A DNA stretch of 64,000 bases from Methanoculleus formosensis (GTDB lineage: Archaea > Halobacteriota > Methanomicrobia > Methanomicrobiales > Methanoculleaceae), in contig NZ_VHLL01000002.1 of NCBI RefSeq assembly GCF_025384765.1, positions 496,001-560,000 on the forward strand, given 5' to 3'. A model generated the notes under the pieces. The model did not search any database. It worked only from the letters and a program-made list of their open reading frames with translations, and was not told the DNA's origin. The position numbers were made by a program, and so were the translations under genes. Shown in pieces: positions 50,967-61,893 of the stretch (its first letter is position 1; the number at the start of each line of letters is the position of its first letter).

Positions 50967-51561
50967 GATCTTCCGGAGCCTCCAGGGGGAGGGGAAGAAC
51001 CAGGGCCGGGCCTGCACGTTCATCCGGCTCGTCGGGTGCAACCTCAGGTGCGCCTGGTGCGACACCCCCTATGCCCGGGAGGGCGGAGAAGAGATGAGCG
51101 TCGGAGAGGTTCTCGACCGAGTCTGGCTGCTCCGTGGAACGCACATCTGCATCACCGGTGGGGAGCCGCTCCTGCAACGGGAAGAGGTCTTAAAACTCCT
51201 CGAGAAGTTCAGGCATCACGGGTATACCGTCGAGATCGAGACGAACGGCACCTGCGACTTCCGCGATATGCAGCCGTATGCCTCCATCTGCATGGACGTG
51301 AAATGCCCCTCCTCGGGCGAGAAGAGCGACCTCTCGCTCCTCCCCTACATCACCCCGCGCGACTGCGTCAAGTTCGTGGTGGCGGACGAGGACGACCTCC
51401 TCTACGCGCGGGCGGTGATGAGCCGGTGCGAGATCCGGGGCGAGGTCTTCATCTCGCCGGTGGAAGGGGTCGACTACCGCGCCGTCGCGGACTACATCGT
51501 CGAGGAGAACCTCCCGGCGAGGTTCCAGGTGCAACTCCACAAGATCCTGGGGATAAAATGA
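50953..51561 (+). CDS. queE: 7-carboxy-7-deazaguanine synthase QueE
   Basis: A 202-residue radical SAM enzyme that contracts 6-carboxytetrahydropterin to 7-carboxy-7-deazaguanine. The cluster Cys are 29, 33 and 36 ([14 protein letters not shown]) and the SAM-binding loop is ITGGEPLL. It starts inside the end of queD, and its stop overlaps the queC start (ATGA). Confidence 0.94.
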   Translation: MIVSEIFRSLQGEGKNQGRACTFIRLVGCNLRCAWCDTPYAREGGEEMSVGEVLDRVWLLRGTHICITGGEPLLQREEVLKLLEKFRHHGYTVEIETNGTCDFRDMQPYASICMDVKCPSSGEKSDLSLLPYITPRDCVKFVVADEDDLLYARAVMSRCEIRGEVFISPVEGVDYRAVADYIVEENLPARFQVQLHKILGIK

Positions 51562-52226
51562 AGAGAGCGATCTGCCTCCTCTCGGGCGGGATGGACTCCA
51601 CCACGCTCGCCTACGTCGCAAAGGATATGGGATACGATATCGTCGCGCTCCACTTCACCTACGGACAGCGGACTGAGGAGAAAGAGCGCGCGTGCGCCCG
51701 AACTATCGCTCGAAACCTGGAAGCGCTCGATTTCGTCGAGATCGGCCTCGAACACTTCAAAAAGATCGGGGCATCGAGCCTGACGGACGAGAGTATCCCG
51801 GTCGTCGAGTATGCCGGCGAGGAGGAGGACATCCCGAGCACCTACGTCCCCTTCCGGAACGCAAACCTCCTCGCCATCGCGACCAGCCTCGCGGAGGTCC
51901 GCCGCGCGGAGGCGATCTTCATCGGTGTCCAGACCGGAGACTACCCCGGCTATCCCGACTGCCGGCCGGAGTTTATCGAGGCGTTCCAGCGGGCGATCGA
52001 CCTCGGCACCGCGGCCGACCCGCGGATCACCCTGATGACCCCCTTCGTCCGGATGTCGAAGGTCGATATCGTCAGGACGGGCCTCGGGCTCGGTGTCCCC
52101 TACGAAGAGACCTGGTCGTGCTACCAGAACAACGACCGGGCCTGCGGCGTCTGCTCCTCCTGCCACTACCGGCGGGAGGCGTTCCGCGAACTCGGGATGG
52201 AAGACCCGATAGACTACGAGGTGTGA
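51558..52226 (+). CDS. queC: 7-cyano-7-deazaguanine synthase QueC
   Basis: A 222-residue ATP-pyrophosphatase-fold enzyme that converts 7-carboxy-7-deazaguanine to preQ0. The PP-loop SGGMDSTT is at 9-16, and the zinc-binding Cys are in [16 protein letters not shown] near the C-terminus. ATG 51558 overlaps the queE stop. Confidence 0.95.
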   Translation: MKRAICLLSGGMDSTTLAYVAKDMGYDIVALHFTYGQRTEEKERACARTIARNLEALDFVEIGLEHFKKIGASSLTDESIPVVEYAGEEEDIPSTYVPFRNANLLAIATSLAEVRRAEAIFIGVQTGDYPGYPDCRPEFIEAFQRAIDLGTAADPRITLMTPFVRMSKVDIVRTGLGLGVPYEETWSCYQNNDRACGVCSSCHYRREAFRELGMEDPIDYEV

Positions 52227-52228
52227 CG

Positions 52229-52723
52229 ATGGAGATCTACCGCGGCAAGAGGCTCAGCATCGAGACGAGGGAGTTCACCCTCCCGAACGGCACGAAGAAG
52301 GAGCGGGTGATCGTCCGTCCCGGCGGCGCGGTCGCGATCCTCCCCCTCGAGGGGGACGACTGCTACCTCCTCCGGCAGTACCGGTTCGCCGTCGACGACT
52401 ACATCTACGAGGCGCCGGCAGGCACCATCGACGAGGGCGAGGAGCCGCACGAGACCGCATACCGGGAACTGATCGAGGAGACCGGGATGAAGGCGGAGAC
52501 CTTCGTCCCGAAAGGCTGGATCTACCCCTCTCCCGGCTACACCGACGAACGGATCTGGCTCTACCTCGCAGAGGGGCTCTCGCCGTGCTCGGACTACTCG
52601 ATGGACGACGACGAGGTGATCGAGGTCGTCCGTATCCCCGTCGGGGACGTCAAGGCGATGATCGCGGACGGACGGATCGTCGATGCAAAGACTATCTGCC
52701 TGGTCTGCCGGTGCCTCGGGTGA
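52229..52723 (+). CDS. NUDIX hydrolase (ADP-ribose pyrophosphatase-like)
   Basis: A 164-residue protein with a complete NUDIX box GTIDEGEEPHETAYRELIEE followed by TGM (G-x5-E-x7-REL-x-EE-x-G). The fold before it (YLLRQYRFAVDDYIYEAPAG) is typical of ADP-ribose pyrophosphatases. It follows queC by two bases, so it is part of the que operon; whether it serves the deazaguanine pathway (for instance pyrophosphate-linked intermediates) is open. Confidence 0.9.
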   Translation: MEIYRGKRLSIETREFTLPNGTKKERVIVRPGGAVAILPLEGDDCYLLRQYRFAVDDYIYEAPAGTIDEGEEPHETAYRELIEETGMKAETFVPKGWIYPSPGYTDERIWLYLAEGLSPCSDYSMDDDEVIEVVRIPVGDVKAMIADGRIVDAKTICLVCRCLG

Positions 52724-52829
52724 GGGGCCGGGAGGGATCGGCGAATGTGCGCAGATTTATGCCGTCCCCGGAGAAACGCATAACAGCTTCGATATATGAA
52801 CAACCTTTGGCTGGCCTGGTGAAACCCTC

Positions 52830-54101
52830 ATGGAAGAGACGCAAGAGATGGATACCGCGCGAAAGCGCTACGAATTTAAAAAGATGCTTGAACGGCTTGC
52901 GGAGAAGGAGGGGAGCGGCACCGAGCTGATCACACTCTATATACCCCCGGACAAGCAGATATACGACGTGACCGCCCAGCTCCGTGACGAGTTCGGACAG
53001 TGTGCGAACATCAAGAGCAAACAGACCCGTACCAACGTCCAGAGTGCCATATCCTCCATCCTCTCCCGCCTGAAATACTACAAGCGCCCGCCGGAGCACG
53101 GCATGGCGGTCTTCTGCGGCACGATCAATATCGGCGGGGACCGCACCGACCTCGAGTGCGAGATCATCGAGCCGCCCGAGCCGCTCAATACCTACCTCTA
53201 CCGGTGCAGTTCTTCGTTCGAACTCGAACCGCTGCAGCAGATGCTCGGGGAGAAGGAGGTCTACGGCCTGATCGTCCTCGACCGGCGGGAGGCCTACATC
53301 GGCTTCCTGCGGGGCAACCGGATCGAGCCGGTCCACGGGGTCACCTCGACGGTTCCCGGCAAGCAGCGGAAAGGAGGTCAGTCGAGCGTCCGGTTCCAGC
53401 GGTTGCGGCTGATCGCCATCAACGAGTTCTACAAGAAGATCGGCGACCGGGCGAGCGATATCTTCCTTGCCGAGAAGGACTTCTTCGTGCGGTTCAAGGG
53501 CGTGCTGATCGGCGGCCCGACCCCGACGAAGGAGGAGTTCGAGGCGGGCGAGTTCCTCCACCACGAGCTGCAGAAACGGATCATCGGGCTCTTCGATGTC
53601 TCCTACACGAACGAGTCGGGGCTCGCTGAACTCGTCGAGAACGCGTCGGATGCCTTGAAAGGCCTCGATATCATCAAGGAGAAGAACGTGATGAACCGGT
53701 TCCTCCAGGAACTGGTGAAGGACGATGGAGCGTCGTCCTACGGCGAGGAGAGCGTCAGGAAGAACCTGGAACTCGGCGCCGTCGACACCCTCCTCCTCTC
53801 CGACAAACTCCGGCGGGCCCGGCTGAAACTTGCCTGCCCGAACGATGACTACACCGAGGAGCAGACGGTCAGCCTCGAACCGGGCAAACACATCAAAGAC
53901 CTCGACTTCGGCACCTGCCCGAAAGACGGCGCACCGCTCTACGTGGCCGAGGAGACCGATATCATCGACGAACTGACCGCGCTCGCCGACCAGAGCAGCA
54001 CGACGGTCAAGATCATATCGGACGACTTCGAAGAAGGTTCGATGCTCTACAACGCATTCGGCGGGATCGCTGCAATCCTGCGTTACAGGACGGGATACTG
54101 A
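52830..54101 (+). CDS. prf1: Peptide chain release factor aRF1
   Basis: A 423-residue class I release factor. The stop-codon recognition motif NIKS is at 60-63 and the peptidyl-hydrolysis GGQ at 182-184 (KGGQSSVRF). The C-terminal domain has the Cys-bearing FGTCPKDG. It ends translation at all three stop codons. TATA CGATATATG lies at about 52791-52799, and GGTGA is seven bases before ATG 52830. Its stop shares a base with the argS start, so prf1, argS, taw1 and sepS form one tight operon. Confidence 0.95.
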   Translation: MEETQEMDTARKRYEFKKMLERLAEKEGSGTELITLYIPPDKQIYDVTAQLRDEFGQCANIKSKQTRTNVQSAISSILSRLKYYKRPPEHGMAVFCGTINIGGDRTDLECEIIEPPEPLNTYLYRCSSSFELEPLQQMLGEKEVYGLIVLDRREAYIGFLRGNRIEPVHGVTSTVPGKQRKGGQSSVRFQRLRLIAINEFYKKIGDRASDIFLAEKDFFVRFKGVLIGGPTPTKEEFEAGEFLHHELQKRIIGLFDVSYTNESGLAELVENASDALKGLDIIKEKNVMNRFLQELVKDDGASSYGEESVRKNLELGAVDTLLLSDKLRRARLKLACPNDDYTEEQTVSLEPGKHIKDLDFGTCPKDGAPLYVAEETDIIDELTALADQSSTTVKIISDDFEEGSMLYNAFGGIAAILRYRTGY

Positions 54102-55768
54102 TGATGTACCAGGAGAAGTATCGCCAGATCGAGCGCATGCTCCGGGCATGCACCGGCGAGGAGGATGTCCTCCTCACGACGGGGGGAGATCACGCCGATC
54201 TCGCCTCCACGATAGCGTTCAAACGTGCGAAGGTCGAGAAGCAGGCACCCCAGAAGATCGCCGCCGATATCGCGGAGAAACTCTCGGGGAACCCTGAACT
54301 CGGGGATATCCGGGTCGAGGCGACCGGGCCCTACGTCAACTTCAGGTTCGGCCCGTCACTCCTCGGAGAAGCGGTCAGGGAGGCGACTGAGCCGGGCTAC
54401 GGGGCCCTCACGCGCCGTTCCGGCAGGGTGGTCCTCGAACACACGAGCGCGAACCCGAACGGGCCGCTCCATGTCGGTCACATAAGGAACACCGTCATCG
54501 GCGACACCCTCGCCCGTGCGTTCCGCAAGGCCGGGCACCCGCTCGAGGTGCAGTATTACTTAAACGACATGGGCCGCCAGATCGCCATCGTCTCCTGGGG
54601 GTTCGAGCACCTCGGTATCGACCGGGCGGAGGGCGAGAAGGAGGATCACTACATCGCCAGGGTCTACGTCGCGGCGAACCGGGCGATCGAGAAGGATCCC
54701 GCCATCACCGAAGAGATCGACCGCCTCATGCAGAAGGTGGAGCGTGGCGACGCACAGACCGTCAAAAAGTTCCGGACGGCCGTCTCCCTCTGCGCGGAGG
54801 GGATCCGAGCGACCCTCGCCGCCCTGAACGCCCACCACGACCGGTTCGTCTGGGAGAGCGACTTCGTCCGGATCGGCGACGTCGACCGGATATTCGAGCG
54901 TGTCCGGCGGATGCCGCAGGCCCACGAGGATGAGACACTCTGGGTCGACCTCACCGAGCAGGGGTTCGAGAAGAAGTACATCCTCCGGAGGAGCGACGGC
55001 ACCTCGGTCTACAGCACCCGCGACCTCGCCTACCATACCTGGAAAGGGCGCAACTACGATCGGCTGATCGATGTCCTCGGCGCGGACCACAAACTGATCG
55101 GCGCCCAGCTCCGGGCCACCCTGGAACTCCTCGGCGAGAAGCCGCCCGAGATCGTCTTCTTCGAGTTCGTCTCCCTCCCCGAAGGCTCGATGAGCACCCG
55201 GGCAGGGAAGTTCGTCTCGGCGGACGCGCTGATCGAGGAGGTGACCGCAAAGGCGTTCGAAGAAGTGACCGTCCGCCGTCCGGAACTCCCCGAGGAGGAA
55301 CGGTGCGCGATCGCGAAGTCGGTCGCCGTCGCCGCCGTCCGCTACGACATTGTGAAGGTCTCCCCCGAGAAGAGCACCGTCTTCAACTGGAAGGAGGCGC
55401 TGGACTTCGAGCGGCAGAGCGGCCCCTACATCCAGTACGCCCATGCCCGGGCCTGCAGCATCCTCGAGAAGGCCGGCGAGTTCGAGCGGGCCTACCACTA
55501 CGAGACCGATCACGAGGTCGCCCTCGCCCGGCACCTCGCCCGGTTCCCGGCCGTCATCGAGCAGACCGTCGAGGAACTTCGGCCGCACCTCCTCGCCGCC
55601 TACGCCCGCGAACTCGCCGACCTCTTCAACGCCTTCTACCACTACGACCCGGTCCTGAAGAGCGAGGGCGAGACCCGGAGCAGCCGGCTCGCGCTCGTGG
55701 ACGCGGTCAGGAACACCCTGCAGGAGTCGCTCGGGACGCTCGGGATCGATGCACTCAGAAGCATGTAA
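54101..55768 (+). CDS. argS: Arginyl-tRNA synthetase
   Basis: A 555-residue class I synthetase. The HIGH motif is HVGH at 124-127 in NPNGPLHVGHIRNT, and the C-terminal DALR-type anticodon domain ends in SRLALVDAVRNTL. It attaches Arg to tRNA. Its end overlaps taw1 by 20 bases. Confidence 0.96.
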   Translation: MMYQEKYRQIERMLRACTGEEDVLLTTGGDHADLASTIAFKRAKVEKQAPQKIAADIAEKLSGNPELGDIRVEATGPYVNFRFGPSLLGEAVREATEPGYGALTRRSGRVVLEHTSANPNGPLHVGHIRNTVIGDTLARAFRKAGHPLEVQYYLNDMGRQIAIVSWGFEHLGIDRAEGEKEDHYIARVYVAANRAIEKDPAITEEIDRLMQKVERGDAQTVKKFRTAVSLCAEGIRATLAALNAHHDRFVWESDFVRIGDVDRIFERVRRMPQAHEDETLWVDLTEQGFEKKYILRRSDGTSVYSTRDLAYHTWKGRNYDRLIDVLGADHKLIGAQLRATLELLGEKPPEIVFFEFVSLPEGSMSTRAGKFVSADALIEEVTAKAFEEVTVRRPELPEEERCAIAKSVAVAAVRYDIVKVSPEKSTVFNWKEALDFERQSGPYIQYAHARACSILEKAGEFERAYHYETDHEVALARHLARFPAVIEQTVEELRPHLLAAYARELADLFNAFYHYDPVLKSEGETRSSRLALVDAVRNTLQESLGTLGIDALRSM

Positions 55769-56642
55769 GGCTCTGCGGAGGCAGGGCTACCAGTTCGTCA
55801 GCCCGGCCTCCTCGGCGGCCGTAAAACCCTGCATGTGGAACAAGCGGGCGCTCAGGGGCGGGGAGATGTGCTACAAAGCGCAGTTCTACGGGATCGAGAG
55901 CCATCGCTGCGTCCAGATGACCCCGACGCTCAAGTGCAACCAGCAGTGCCTCTTCTGCTGGCGGTCGTTCGAGCACGAGGTCGTGGAGGAGAAGGAGTGC
56001 CCGCCGGACGTCATCATCGCAAACCTCCGCCGCCTCCAGAAGAGAGCGCTCTCGGGCTACAAGGTCTCGCCCTACGTCGCGCCGGAACGGTTCGCGGAGG
56101 CGCTCGCCCCCACGATGGTCGCGATCTCCCTCTCGGGGGAGCCGACCTGCTACTCGCGCCTCCCGGAACTCGTCGACGGCCTCAACGCCGAGGGCTACAC
56201 GACCTTCCTCGTCTCGAACGGCACCCACCCGGACGTCCTCGCCCGGTGCCGGCCCTACCAGATCTACGTCTCTCTCGACGCTCCCGACCGCGAGACCTAC
56301 CTCGCCCTTTGCCGGCCGAGGGAGGACTGCTGGGAGCGGGTGCAGGAGAGCCTCGCCGGGCTTGGAGGGCGCCGGTCGGCCGTCCGGACCACGGTGGTCC
56401 GCGGCTACAACGACTTCGCGCCCGAGGGATACGCCGCGCTCTACCAGGACTCCGGCGCCCGGTTTATCGAGGTAAAGGGTTATATGCATCTGGGGTACAG
56501 TAGAAACCGACTGAAGAGGGAGCAGATTCCCGAACACCGCGAAATACGGGCATTTTGCGAGAAGATCACAAAGCATTGCGATTATAGTATCAGGGACGAG
56601 AGCCCGGTGAGCCGGGTCGTCTGTCTGGAGCGAGACGTATGA
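55749..56642 (+). CDS. taw1: tRNA 4-demethylwyosine synthase Taw1
   Basis: A 297-residue radical SAM enzyme (TYW1-like, without the flavodoxin domain, as usual in archaea). It makes the tricyclic base from m1G37 of tRNA-Phe. The SAM cluster Cys are 63, 67 and 70 ([13 protein letters not shown]), with further Cys near 28, 41 and 54 that can bind the second cluster. It starts inside argS and overlaps sepS by four bases. Confidence 0.93.
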   Translation: MHSEACKALRRQGYQFVSPASSAAVKPCMWNKRALRGGEMCYKAQFYGIESHRCVQMTPTLKCNQQCLFCWRSFEHEVVEEKECPPDVIIANLRRLQKRALSGYKVSPYVAPERFAEALAPTMVAISLSGEPTCYSRLPELVDGLNAEGYTTFLVSNGTHPDVLARCRPYQIYVSLDAPDRETYLALCRPREDCWERVQESLAGLGGRRSAVRTTVVRGYNDFAPEGYAALYQDSGARFIEVKGYMHLGYSRNRLKREQIPEHREIRAFCEKITKHCDYSIRDESPVSRVVCLERDV

Positions 56643-58234
56643 GATTCGATGTGGAAGAGTTCAAGAAGAGGGCGAGAGAGGACTTCGAGCATGCCTGGCA
56701 CGAAGGGCCGTCGGTGCTGACCCCGCCCGGGGTCTCCGGCCGGTACCCCCGGCTGAAATACACCCGGGCGAGGCCGCACCCGATCTTCGAGATCGTGCAG
56801 CGGCTCCGCGAAACCTACCTCGCGATGGGGTTTGACGAGGCGATCAACCCCCTGATCGTCGAAGAATCGGACATCTACCGGCAGTTCGGCCCCGAGGCCA
56901 TGGCCGTCCTCGACCGGGTCTTCTATCTCGGCGGGCTGCCCCGGCCGAACGTCGGGATTGCCCGAAAGCAGATCGAGGAGATCGAGGCCATCCTCGGCCG
57001 TGCGGTCTCACCGGAGACGGAGGCGAAACTCCGCGAGACCCTCCACGGCTACAAGAAGGGGACGATCGACGGCGACGAACTGACGCACGAACTCGCGGCC
57101 GTCCTCGAGGCCGACGACGCCGCCGTGGTGCATATCCTGGACGCGGTCTTCCCCGAGTTCCGGGAACTGGCCCCCGAGTCGTCGCGCAACACCCTCCGCA
57201 GCCACATGACGAGCGGCTGGTTCCTGACGCTCTCCTCCCTATGGGAGAAGCGCCATCTCCCGATACGGCTCTTCTCGATCGATCGGTGTTTCCGGCGGGA
57301 GCAGGAAGAGGGGCCCACCCGCCTGATGACCTACCACTCGGCCTCCTGCATCGTTGCGGGGGAGGATGTCACCCTCGAAGAGGGAAAGGCCATCAGCGAA
57401 GCGCTCCTCTCGGCCTTCGGCTTTGAGGAGTTCCGGTTCCAGCCCGACGAGAAGCGGTCGAAGTATTACATGCCCGAGACCCAGACGGAGGTCTATGCCC
57501 GCCACCCGGTCCTCGGCTGGGTGGAGGTCGCCACCTTCGGGATCTACTCGCCCTCGGCGCTCGCGGAGTACGGGATCGGCGTGCCGGTGATGAACCTCGG
57601 CCTCGGGGTGGAACGGCTGGCGATGATCGCCTACCAGTCAAACGACGTCCGGCAGCTCACCTATCCGCAGTTCTTCCCTCAGGAGATCGGCGACCGCGAG
57701 ATCGCCGGCGCCGTCCACCTCCGCGAAGAACCGAGATCCGTGGCCGGAAAGCAGATGGCGGAGGCGATCCGCGCTACGGCGGCCGAACACGCGGCCGCCC
57801 CCGGACCGTGCGCCTTCACCGCATGGAAGGGCGAGATCGCGGGGAGAACGGTCGAGGTGATCGTCGAGGAGCCCGAGTCGAACACGAAACTCTGCGGGCC
57901 GGCCTGTGCAAACGAGGTCTATGTTCACGACGGCTCGGTGCTCGGCGTCCCGGATATCGAGAAGTGGGCGAAGGTCCGACAGGAAGGCATCTCCACCGGG
58001 ATAACCTACCTCGACGCGGTATCAAGCCTCGCCGCTGCCCGTATCGAGGAGGCGGCGCGGTGCGGCGAAGGGACGCATGTCCAGGTGAAGATGTCGAAAC
58101 TCCCCTCCGACGTCAACCTGCGGATCGAGGAGTACGCGATGCGGCACATAACCGACCACAACAGAAAGGTGGACCTCCGGGGCCCGGTCTTCCTGACGGT
58201 CAGGTCGGTCATCCCGGAGCCATCGACTCAATAA
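56639..58234 (+). CDS. sepS: O-phosphoseryl-tRNA(Cys) synthetase SepRS
   Basis: A 531-residue class II synthetase that charges tRNA-Cys with phosphoserine, later converted to Cys by SepCysS. Motif 2 is [20 protein letters not shown], and motif 3 is GLGVERLAM. It is specific to methanogens and a few other archaea that use this route, and may be the only route to Cys-tRNA here; no cysS is seen in the window. It overlaps the end of the convergent otsBA gene by 26 bases. Confidence 0.96.
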   Translation: MRFDVEEFKKRAREDFEHAWHEGPSVLTPPGVSGRYPRLKYTRARPHPIFEIVQRLRETYLAMGFDEAINPLIVEESDIYRQFGPEAMAVLDRVFYLGGLPRPNVGIARKQIEEIEAILGRAVSPETEAKLRETLHGYKKGTIDGDELTHELAAVLEADDAAVVHILDAVFPEFRELAPESSRNTLRSHMTSGWFLTLSSLWEKRHLPIRLFSIDRCFRREQEEGPTRLMTYHSASCIVAGEDVTLEEGKAISEALLSAFGFEEFRFQPDEKRSKYYMPETQTEVYARHPVLGWVEVATFGIYSPSALAEYGIGVPVMNLGLGVERLAMIAYQSNDVRQLTYPQFFPQEIGDREIAGAVHLREEPRSVAGKQMAEAIRATAAEHAAAPGPCAFTAWKGEIAGRTVEVIVEEPESNTKLCGPACANEVYVHDGSVLGVPDIEKWAKVRQEGISTGITYLDAVSSLAAARIEEAARCGEGTHVQVKMSKLPSDVNLRIEEYAMRHITDHNRKVDLRGPVFLTVRSVIPEPSTQ

Positions 58235-60458
58235 CGCCCTTCTCCTTCCCTTTTTTCCCGCCCCCGCACTCGTTCTCATGCTCGATACACTCCCTGAGCA
58301 GGGGCAGCACGTCTCGCTGGGAAACCAGGTTGAACCTGGCCCTGCTCGGGGCGAGCCCGACCTTGATCGAGTAGGCGTCCGGCGGCACCACCTCGAAGAG
58401 GTCTTCGTCCGTCCGGTCGTCTCCTATGGCGAGGATGAACTCCCAGGCACGCTCCGAAATCCAGTTCAGCGCCGTTCTTCCTTTGTTGACGACGTTGTTC
58501 TTGATCTCAATGACCTTGTTCCCATCCATGATCCCGAGGTTGAGGTTTGATGTCAGGTGCAGGAGATCGTCTTTGAGGTCTTTCGCCCGTTGCGCCCCGA
58601 GCAGCGGTTCGGTTCTCCGGTAATGCCAGACGAGGGAGTAATCCTTCTCCTCGATGAAGGCGCCGGGCGTGCGGTCCGTGTAGAGTTCGAGGAGGGGGTA
58701 GATCTCCTCTTTCCACTCGTCCAGGAGGGGTTCGGGCATCCGCCACTCCCCGGAGCGCTCTTTTATCCAGACACCGTGCTCGGCGATGATCCCGATATCC
58801 AGGTCCCCGAACCAGTCGTCCAGCGTGGACCGGTCCCTGCCACTGATCACTACCACCTCGTTTCCAGGCGTCCGGGAGAGGGACGTGAGCACCTCTCGTG
58901 TTGCATCGCCGGGAACCGCCTTCTGAGGATTTGCGGCGAACGGAACCAGGGTGCCGTCGTAGTCGAGGAGGAGGAGCCGGTCGGTCGCGGTGCTGTAAGC
59001 CGCGACCAGTTCGTCGCGGATGGCGGGGGTGACGATCTGTTCGGAGCGTTCGACCCGGACTGCCCGGGCGTCCCCGAGGCGCGTGAGGAAGTCACCGACC
59101 CAGCGCTCGATGTCGTAGCGCATCAACCGCTTCTGCATCGTCCGGTTCCGATCGATCTGCTCCTTCTCCGGCATGGCGAGCGCCGTCTCGATCGCCTCGA
59201 TCATCGCGTCCTGATCGTTCGGGTTGACGATGATCGCTTCGCCGAGCTCCTCAGCTGCTCCGGCCATCTCGGAGAGGATGAGGACACCTTTGCCGTCGGT
59301 TCTCGTGGCGATGCACTCTTTCGCCATCAGGTTCATGCCGTCGCGGAGCGGTGTCACCAGGGCGACGTCGGCGGCGCTGTAGAACGCGACGAGCGTCTCG
59401 AACGGGAGGAAGTTGTAGTAGTAATGGACGGGAACCCAGTCGGTCGTTCCGTACTTTCCATTGATCCTCCCGACAAGTTCGTCGATCCGTTTCTTGAGCG
59501 CCTGGTAACTGTGGACGCCGGTCCGGGAGGGAACAGCGACGAGGACGAGGGAGACCTTCCCCTGGTAATCCGGTTTCTTCTCGAGGAGCGTATCGAAGGC
59601 CTCAAGCCGGAGCGGGATGCCCTTCGTGTAGTCCAGGCGGTCGAAGGAGAGGATGAGCTTGCGCTTCCCGTACTTATCACGGATCCCGGCTATCTCCTTC
59701 TGGACAGGGGCGCTCTCTGCAGCGTCGGCAAACCGGTGGTAGTCGATACCCATCGGAAAGAGGTCGGTCCGTACCATCCGCGTGCCGGTCCTGACCTCCC
59801 CGAAAGAGTGTTCATAGCCGAGGACACGGCGGACGCTGGAGAGGAAATGGCGGACGTAGCCGTAGGTATGGAACCCGATGAGATCTGCTCCGAGCAGGCC
59901 GGAGAGGATCTCTCTCCTCCAGGGCAGGTTGCGGAAGACCTCGAACGACGGGAAGGGGATGTGATGGAAGTAGCCGATCTCCGCATCGGGGAGCCGCTCT
60001 CGGAGCATCTGCGGGAGGAGCATCAGGTGATAGTCATGGACCCAGATAGTGTCGCCGGGCCGGGCCACCTCCATCACGGCATCGCAGAACTTCTCGTTCA
60101 CCCGCTGGTAGACGGCCCACGTCTTCGGGTCGTACTCCACGAAGAGATTGAAGTAGTGGAGGAGCGGCCAGAGGGTGTTGTTGCAGAACCCGTCGTAGTA
60201 GTGCTTGATGTCGTATGGGGTGAGGAAGACCGGGTGGCACTGCTCTTTTCTGAGAGTCTCGATGATCCGGTTCTTCTCCTCGTCCTGCTGCTTCTGGACG
60301 TTCATGCCGGGCCAGCCGATCCAGAGGCTCTCGCAGGATTTGTAAAACGAGCCGACCCCGGTTGCGAGGCCGCCGACGCTCCGCTGCAGGCGAAGTTCGC
60401 CGTTCTCTCTGGAGATGTTGACCGGAAGCCTGTTTGAGATTATCAGTAGCCGTTTCAT
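58209..60458 (-). CDS. Bifunctional trehalose-6-phosphate synthase/phosphatase
   Basis: A 749-residue fusion. Residues 1 to about 470 form a GT20 synthase (SNRLPVN at the N-terminus, [11 protein letters not shown], and DGMNLMAKE). From about 490 a HAD-type phosphatase begins, with DYDGTLVPF near 498 as motif I and [10 protein letters not shown] as the metal motif. It makes trehalose in one protein, likely as a compatible solute. ATG 60458 has AAGGT close ahead; an earlier TTG at 60479 is not preferred. The separate OtsA and OtsB form is more usual in bacteria. Confidence 0.93.
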   Translation of the reverse strand: MKRLLIISNRLPVNISRENGELRLQRSVGGLATGVGSFYKSCESLWIGWPGMNVQKQQDEEKNRIIETLRKEQCHPVFLTPYDIKHYYDGFCNNTLWPLLHYFNLFVEYDPKTWAVYQRVNEKFCDAVMEVARPGDTIWVHDYHLMLLPQMLRERLPDAEIGYFHHIPFPSFEVFRNLPWRREILSGLLGADLIGFHTYGYVRHFLSSVRRVLGYEHSFGEVRTGTRMVRTDLFPMGIDYHRFADAAESAPVQKEIAGIRDKYGKRKLILSFDRLDYTKGIPLRLEAFDTLLEKKPDYQGKVSLVLVAVPSRTGVHSYQALKKRIDELVGRINGKYGTTDWVPVHYYYNFLPFETLVAFYSAADVALVTPLRDGMNLMAKECIATRTDGKGVLILSEMAGAAEELGEAIIVNPNDQDAMIEAIETALAMPEKEQIDRNRTMQKRLMRYDIERWVGDFLTRLGDARAVRVERSEQIVTPAIRDELVAAYSTATDRLLLLDYDGTLVPFAANPQKAVPGDATREVLTSLSRTPGNEVVVISGRDRSTLDDWFGDLDIGIIAEHGVWIKERSGEWRMPEPLLDEWKEEIYPLLELYTDRTPGAFIEEKDYSLVWHYRRTEPLLGAQRAKDLKDDLLHLTSNLNLGIMDGNKVIEIKNNVVNKGRTALNWISERAWEFILAIGDDRTDEDLFEVVPPDAYSIKVGLAPSRARFNLVSQRDVLPLLRECIEHENECGGGKKGKEKGVIESMAPG

Positions 60459-60994
60459 GGTTTGACCTTGTTCGTGCAAGGATGATCAGCACCCAAAGAA
60501 TCTCAATCAAAATTAAGGTTTTGGAGAAATCTCGAAAAATTACGGAGATCAAAGATCAGGGGGCCAACCCTTCTGCCCTGCCTGCCCGGCACCGGGAGAC
60601 TCTTCAGACCCCGCGCATGGGCAGATGGGCAGGTTCTGCCGGGGCATTTGCGGTAGCGGTTGGCGGGGGGGGAAGGTGGATTGGTGTGGAGGCAGTCAGA
60701 CCAACCGGACTGCGGTTACCGCATGTCAGAGGCCGGAGGCCTTGTTCAAGGAGAACCATGCACAATGCGAAACGGTTAAGCAAACGAATCATTAAGTCAT
60801 TCTTTATCACCGCAAGGCTGCTCCACCGAGGCTCGCCGGCCCTGCAAGGAGCGCGGGAATCGAGGATCTTCCGGTCAGGTTCACCGTGCGGACCTCCCCG
60901 CCGATGACGATCCTTAATTGAACAATAGATTCCTGACACACGCGGGCATCATCTCCCCGAGCACGGTCGCCTGCTACCGCAAACGTTATATTTT
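60459..60994. other. Non-coding stretch before the DUF2178 operon
   Basis: About 540 bases without an accepted gene. The otsBA promoter must lie near 60480-60560, where AT content is raised. Further right are GGCCGGAGGCC and a TGCGGT-T-ACCGCA dyad near 60710-60722. A 111-codon minus frame (60604-60939) contains a hydrophobic helix but has no recognisable family, no ribosome site and Pro/Ala-rich ends. Confidence 0.5.
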
Positions 60995-61011
60995 TCTAAC
61001 ACAATGTTAGA
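60995..61011. promoter_or_regulatory. Perfect 7-bp dyad between TATA box and start of the DUF2178-HTH operon
   Basis: TCTAACA-CAA-TGTTAGA is a perfect inverted repeat. A TATA box, CGTTATATTTTT, ends at about 60995, so the dyad covers the transcription start region. The second gene of the operon is a small HTH regulator, which makes this a likely autorepressor site. Confidence 0.6.
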
Positions 61012-61031
61012 TATACATAACAGGTGCAACG

Positions 61032-61418
61032 ATGAAGCGACGATACGCAGTACAGATCGCGGCGGGAGCGGTTCTCGGCGCTGCAGGCATCCTCCTGCCG
61101 TTCCTCACGGACGGGACGGAGGCGATCTCCTCGCTTATGGTGACGATAGGCCTCGTGATCCTCGCGGTGGCCGTGGTTCGGCACTGGAGGTTCCGGGACG
61201 AGCCGGAGAAAGACGAACGGACGCAGAAGATCGGGGCATACGGTATCTCCTACTCCTGGCTCCTCACCATCGTCTTCCTCGCGGTCCTCTTCTGGGTGGA
61301 CTACCTCGGCCTCTTCGCCCTCACCGTCGAGAGCGTGATGCTCTCCGCCATCCTGCTGATGGGGCTCTCCGCACGGCTCTTCCAGTGGTATCTCTTCCGG
61401 CAGGGGGACGTGGCGTGA
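61032..61418 (+). CDS. DUF2178-like membrane protein
   Basis: A 128-residue protein with about four membrane helices (roughly 8-25, 33-49, 75-92 and 97-115) and a conserved-looking cytosolic segment [20 protein letters not shown], which I associate with DUF2178. Function is unknown. CAGGTG precedes the ATG. It is paired with the HTH regulator 13 bases downstream, an arrangement common in archaea and Gram-positive bacteria. Confidence 0.78.
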   Translation: MKRRYAVQIAAGAVLGAAGILLPFLTDGTEAISSLMVTIGLVILAVAVVRHWRFRDEPEKDERTQKIGAYGISYSWLLTIVFLAVLFWVDYLGLFALTVESVMLSAILLMGLSARLFQWYLFRQGDVA

Positions 61419-61431
61419 AGGGGGACGGCGG

Positions 61432-61638
61432 GTGAAGACGCGGATCCGGGAACTCCGGGCGAAGACGGGGATCACCCAGGAGGAGCTGGCGCAGCAGGTC
61501 GGGGTCAGGAGGGAGACGATCGTCTTCCTCGAGAAGGGGAAGTACAATCCCTCCCTGAAACTCGCCTACAGGGTGGCCCGAACGCTCGGTTCCACCATCG
61601 AGGAGGTCTTCATCTTCGAGGAGGAGGAACTGGCATGA
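61432..61638 (+). CDS. YozG-type HTH transcriptional regulator
   Basis: A 68-residue protein that is essentially one XRE-family helix-turn-helix: [20 protein letters not shown] then [20 protein letters not shown], ending in an acidic FEEEELA tail. Such regulators control the adjacent membrane-protein gene. GTG 61432 is the start. The 7-bp dyad at 60995-61011 is its probable operator (inference). Confidence 0.9.
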   Translation: MKTRIRELRAKTGITQEELAQQVGVRRETIVFLEKGKYNPSLKLAYRVARTLGSTIEEVFIFEEEELA

Positions 61639-61893
61639 ACAGGTCGGAGATCCACAAAAACAGACTCTAAAAAGATATTGGGGGCAATTCTTAATGTCGG
61701 AACCGCGAGTTAAAAACATTTCGCTCCAAATCCCCCGCCGGAAAACCCCCAATTGTTAAATATATCATTAAATGCGCGCCAGATCGAGCATCCAGATTTT
61801 TATTCACATGTGAACATACAATCCAGAAAGACACATATTCTCCGGGCCGGACGCGGCACGAAGGAACGATTCTTTCGATCTCCCGCGGATTCG

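Noticed and set aside
60604-60939. 111-codon minus frame with a hydrophobic helix
   Set aside because: No ribosome site, no recognised family, Pro- and Ala-rich end; kept only as a note in the gap entry.
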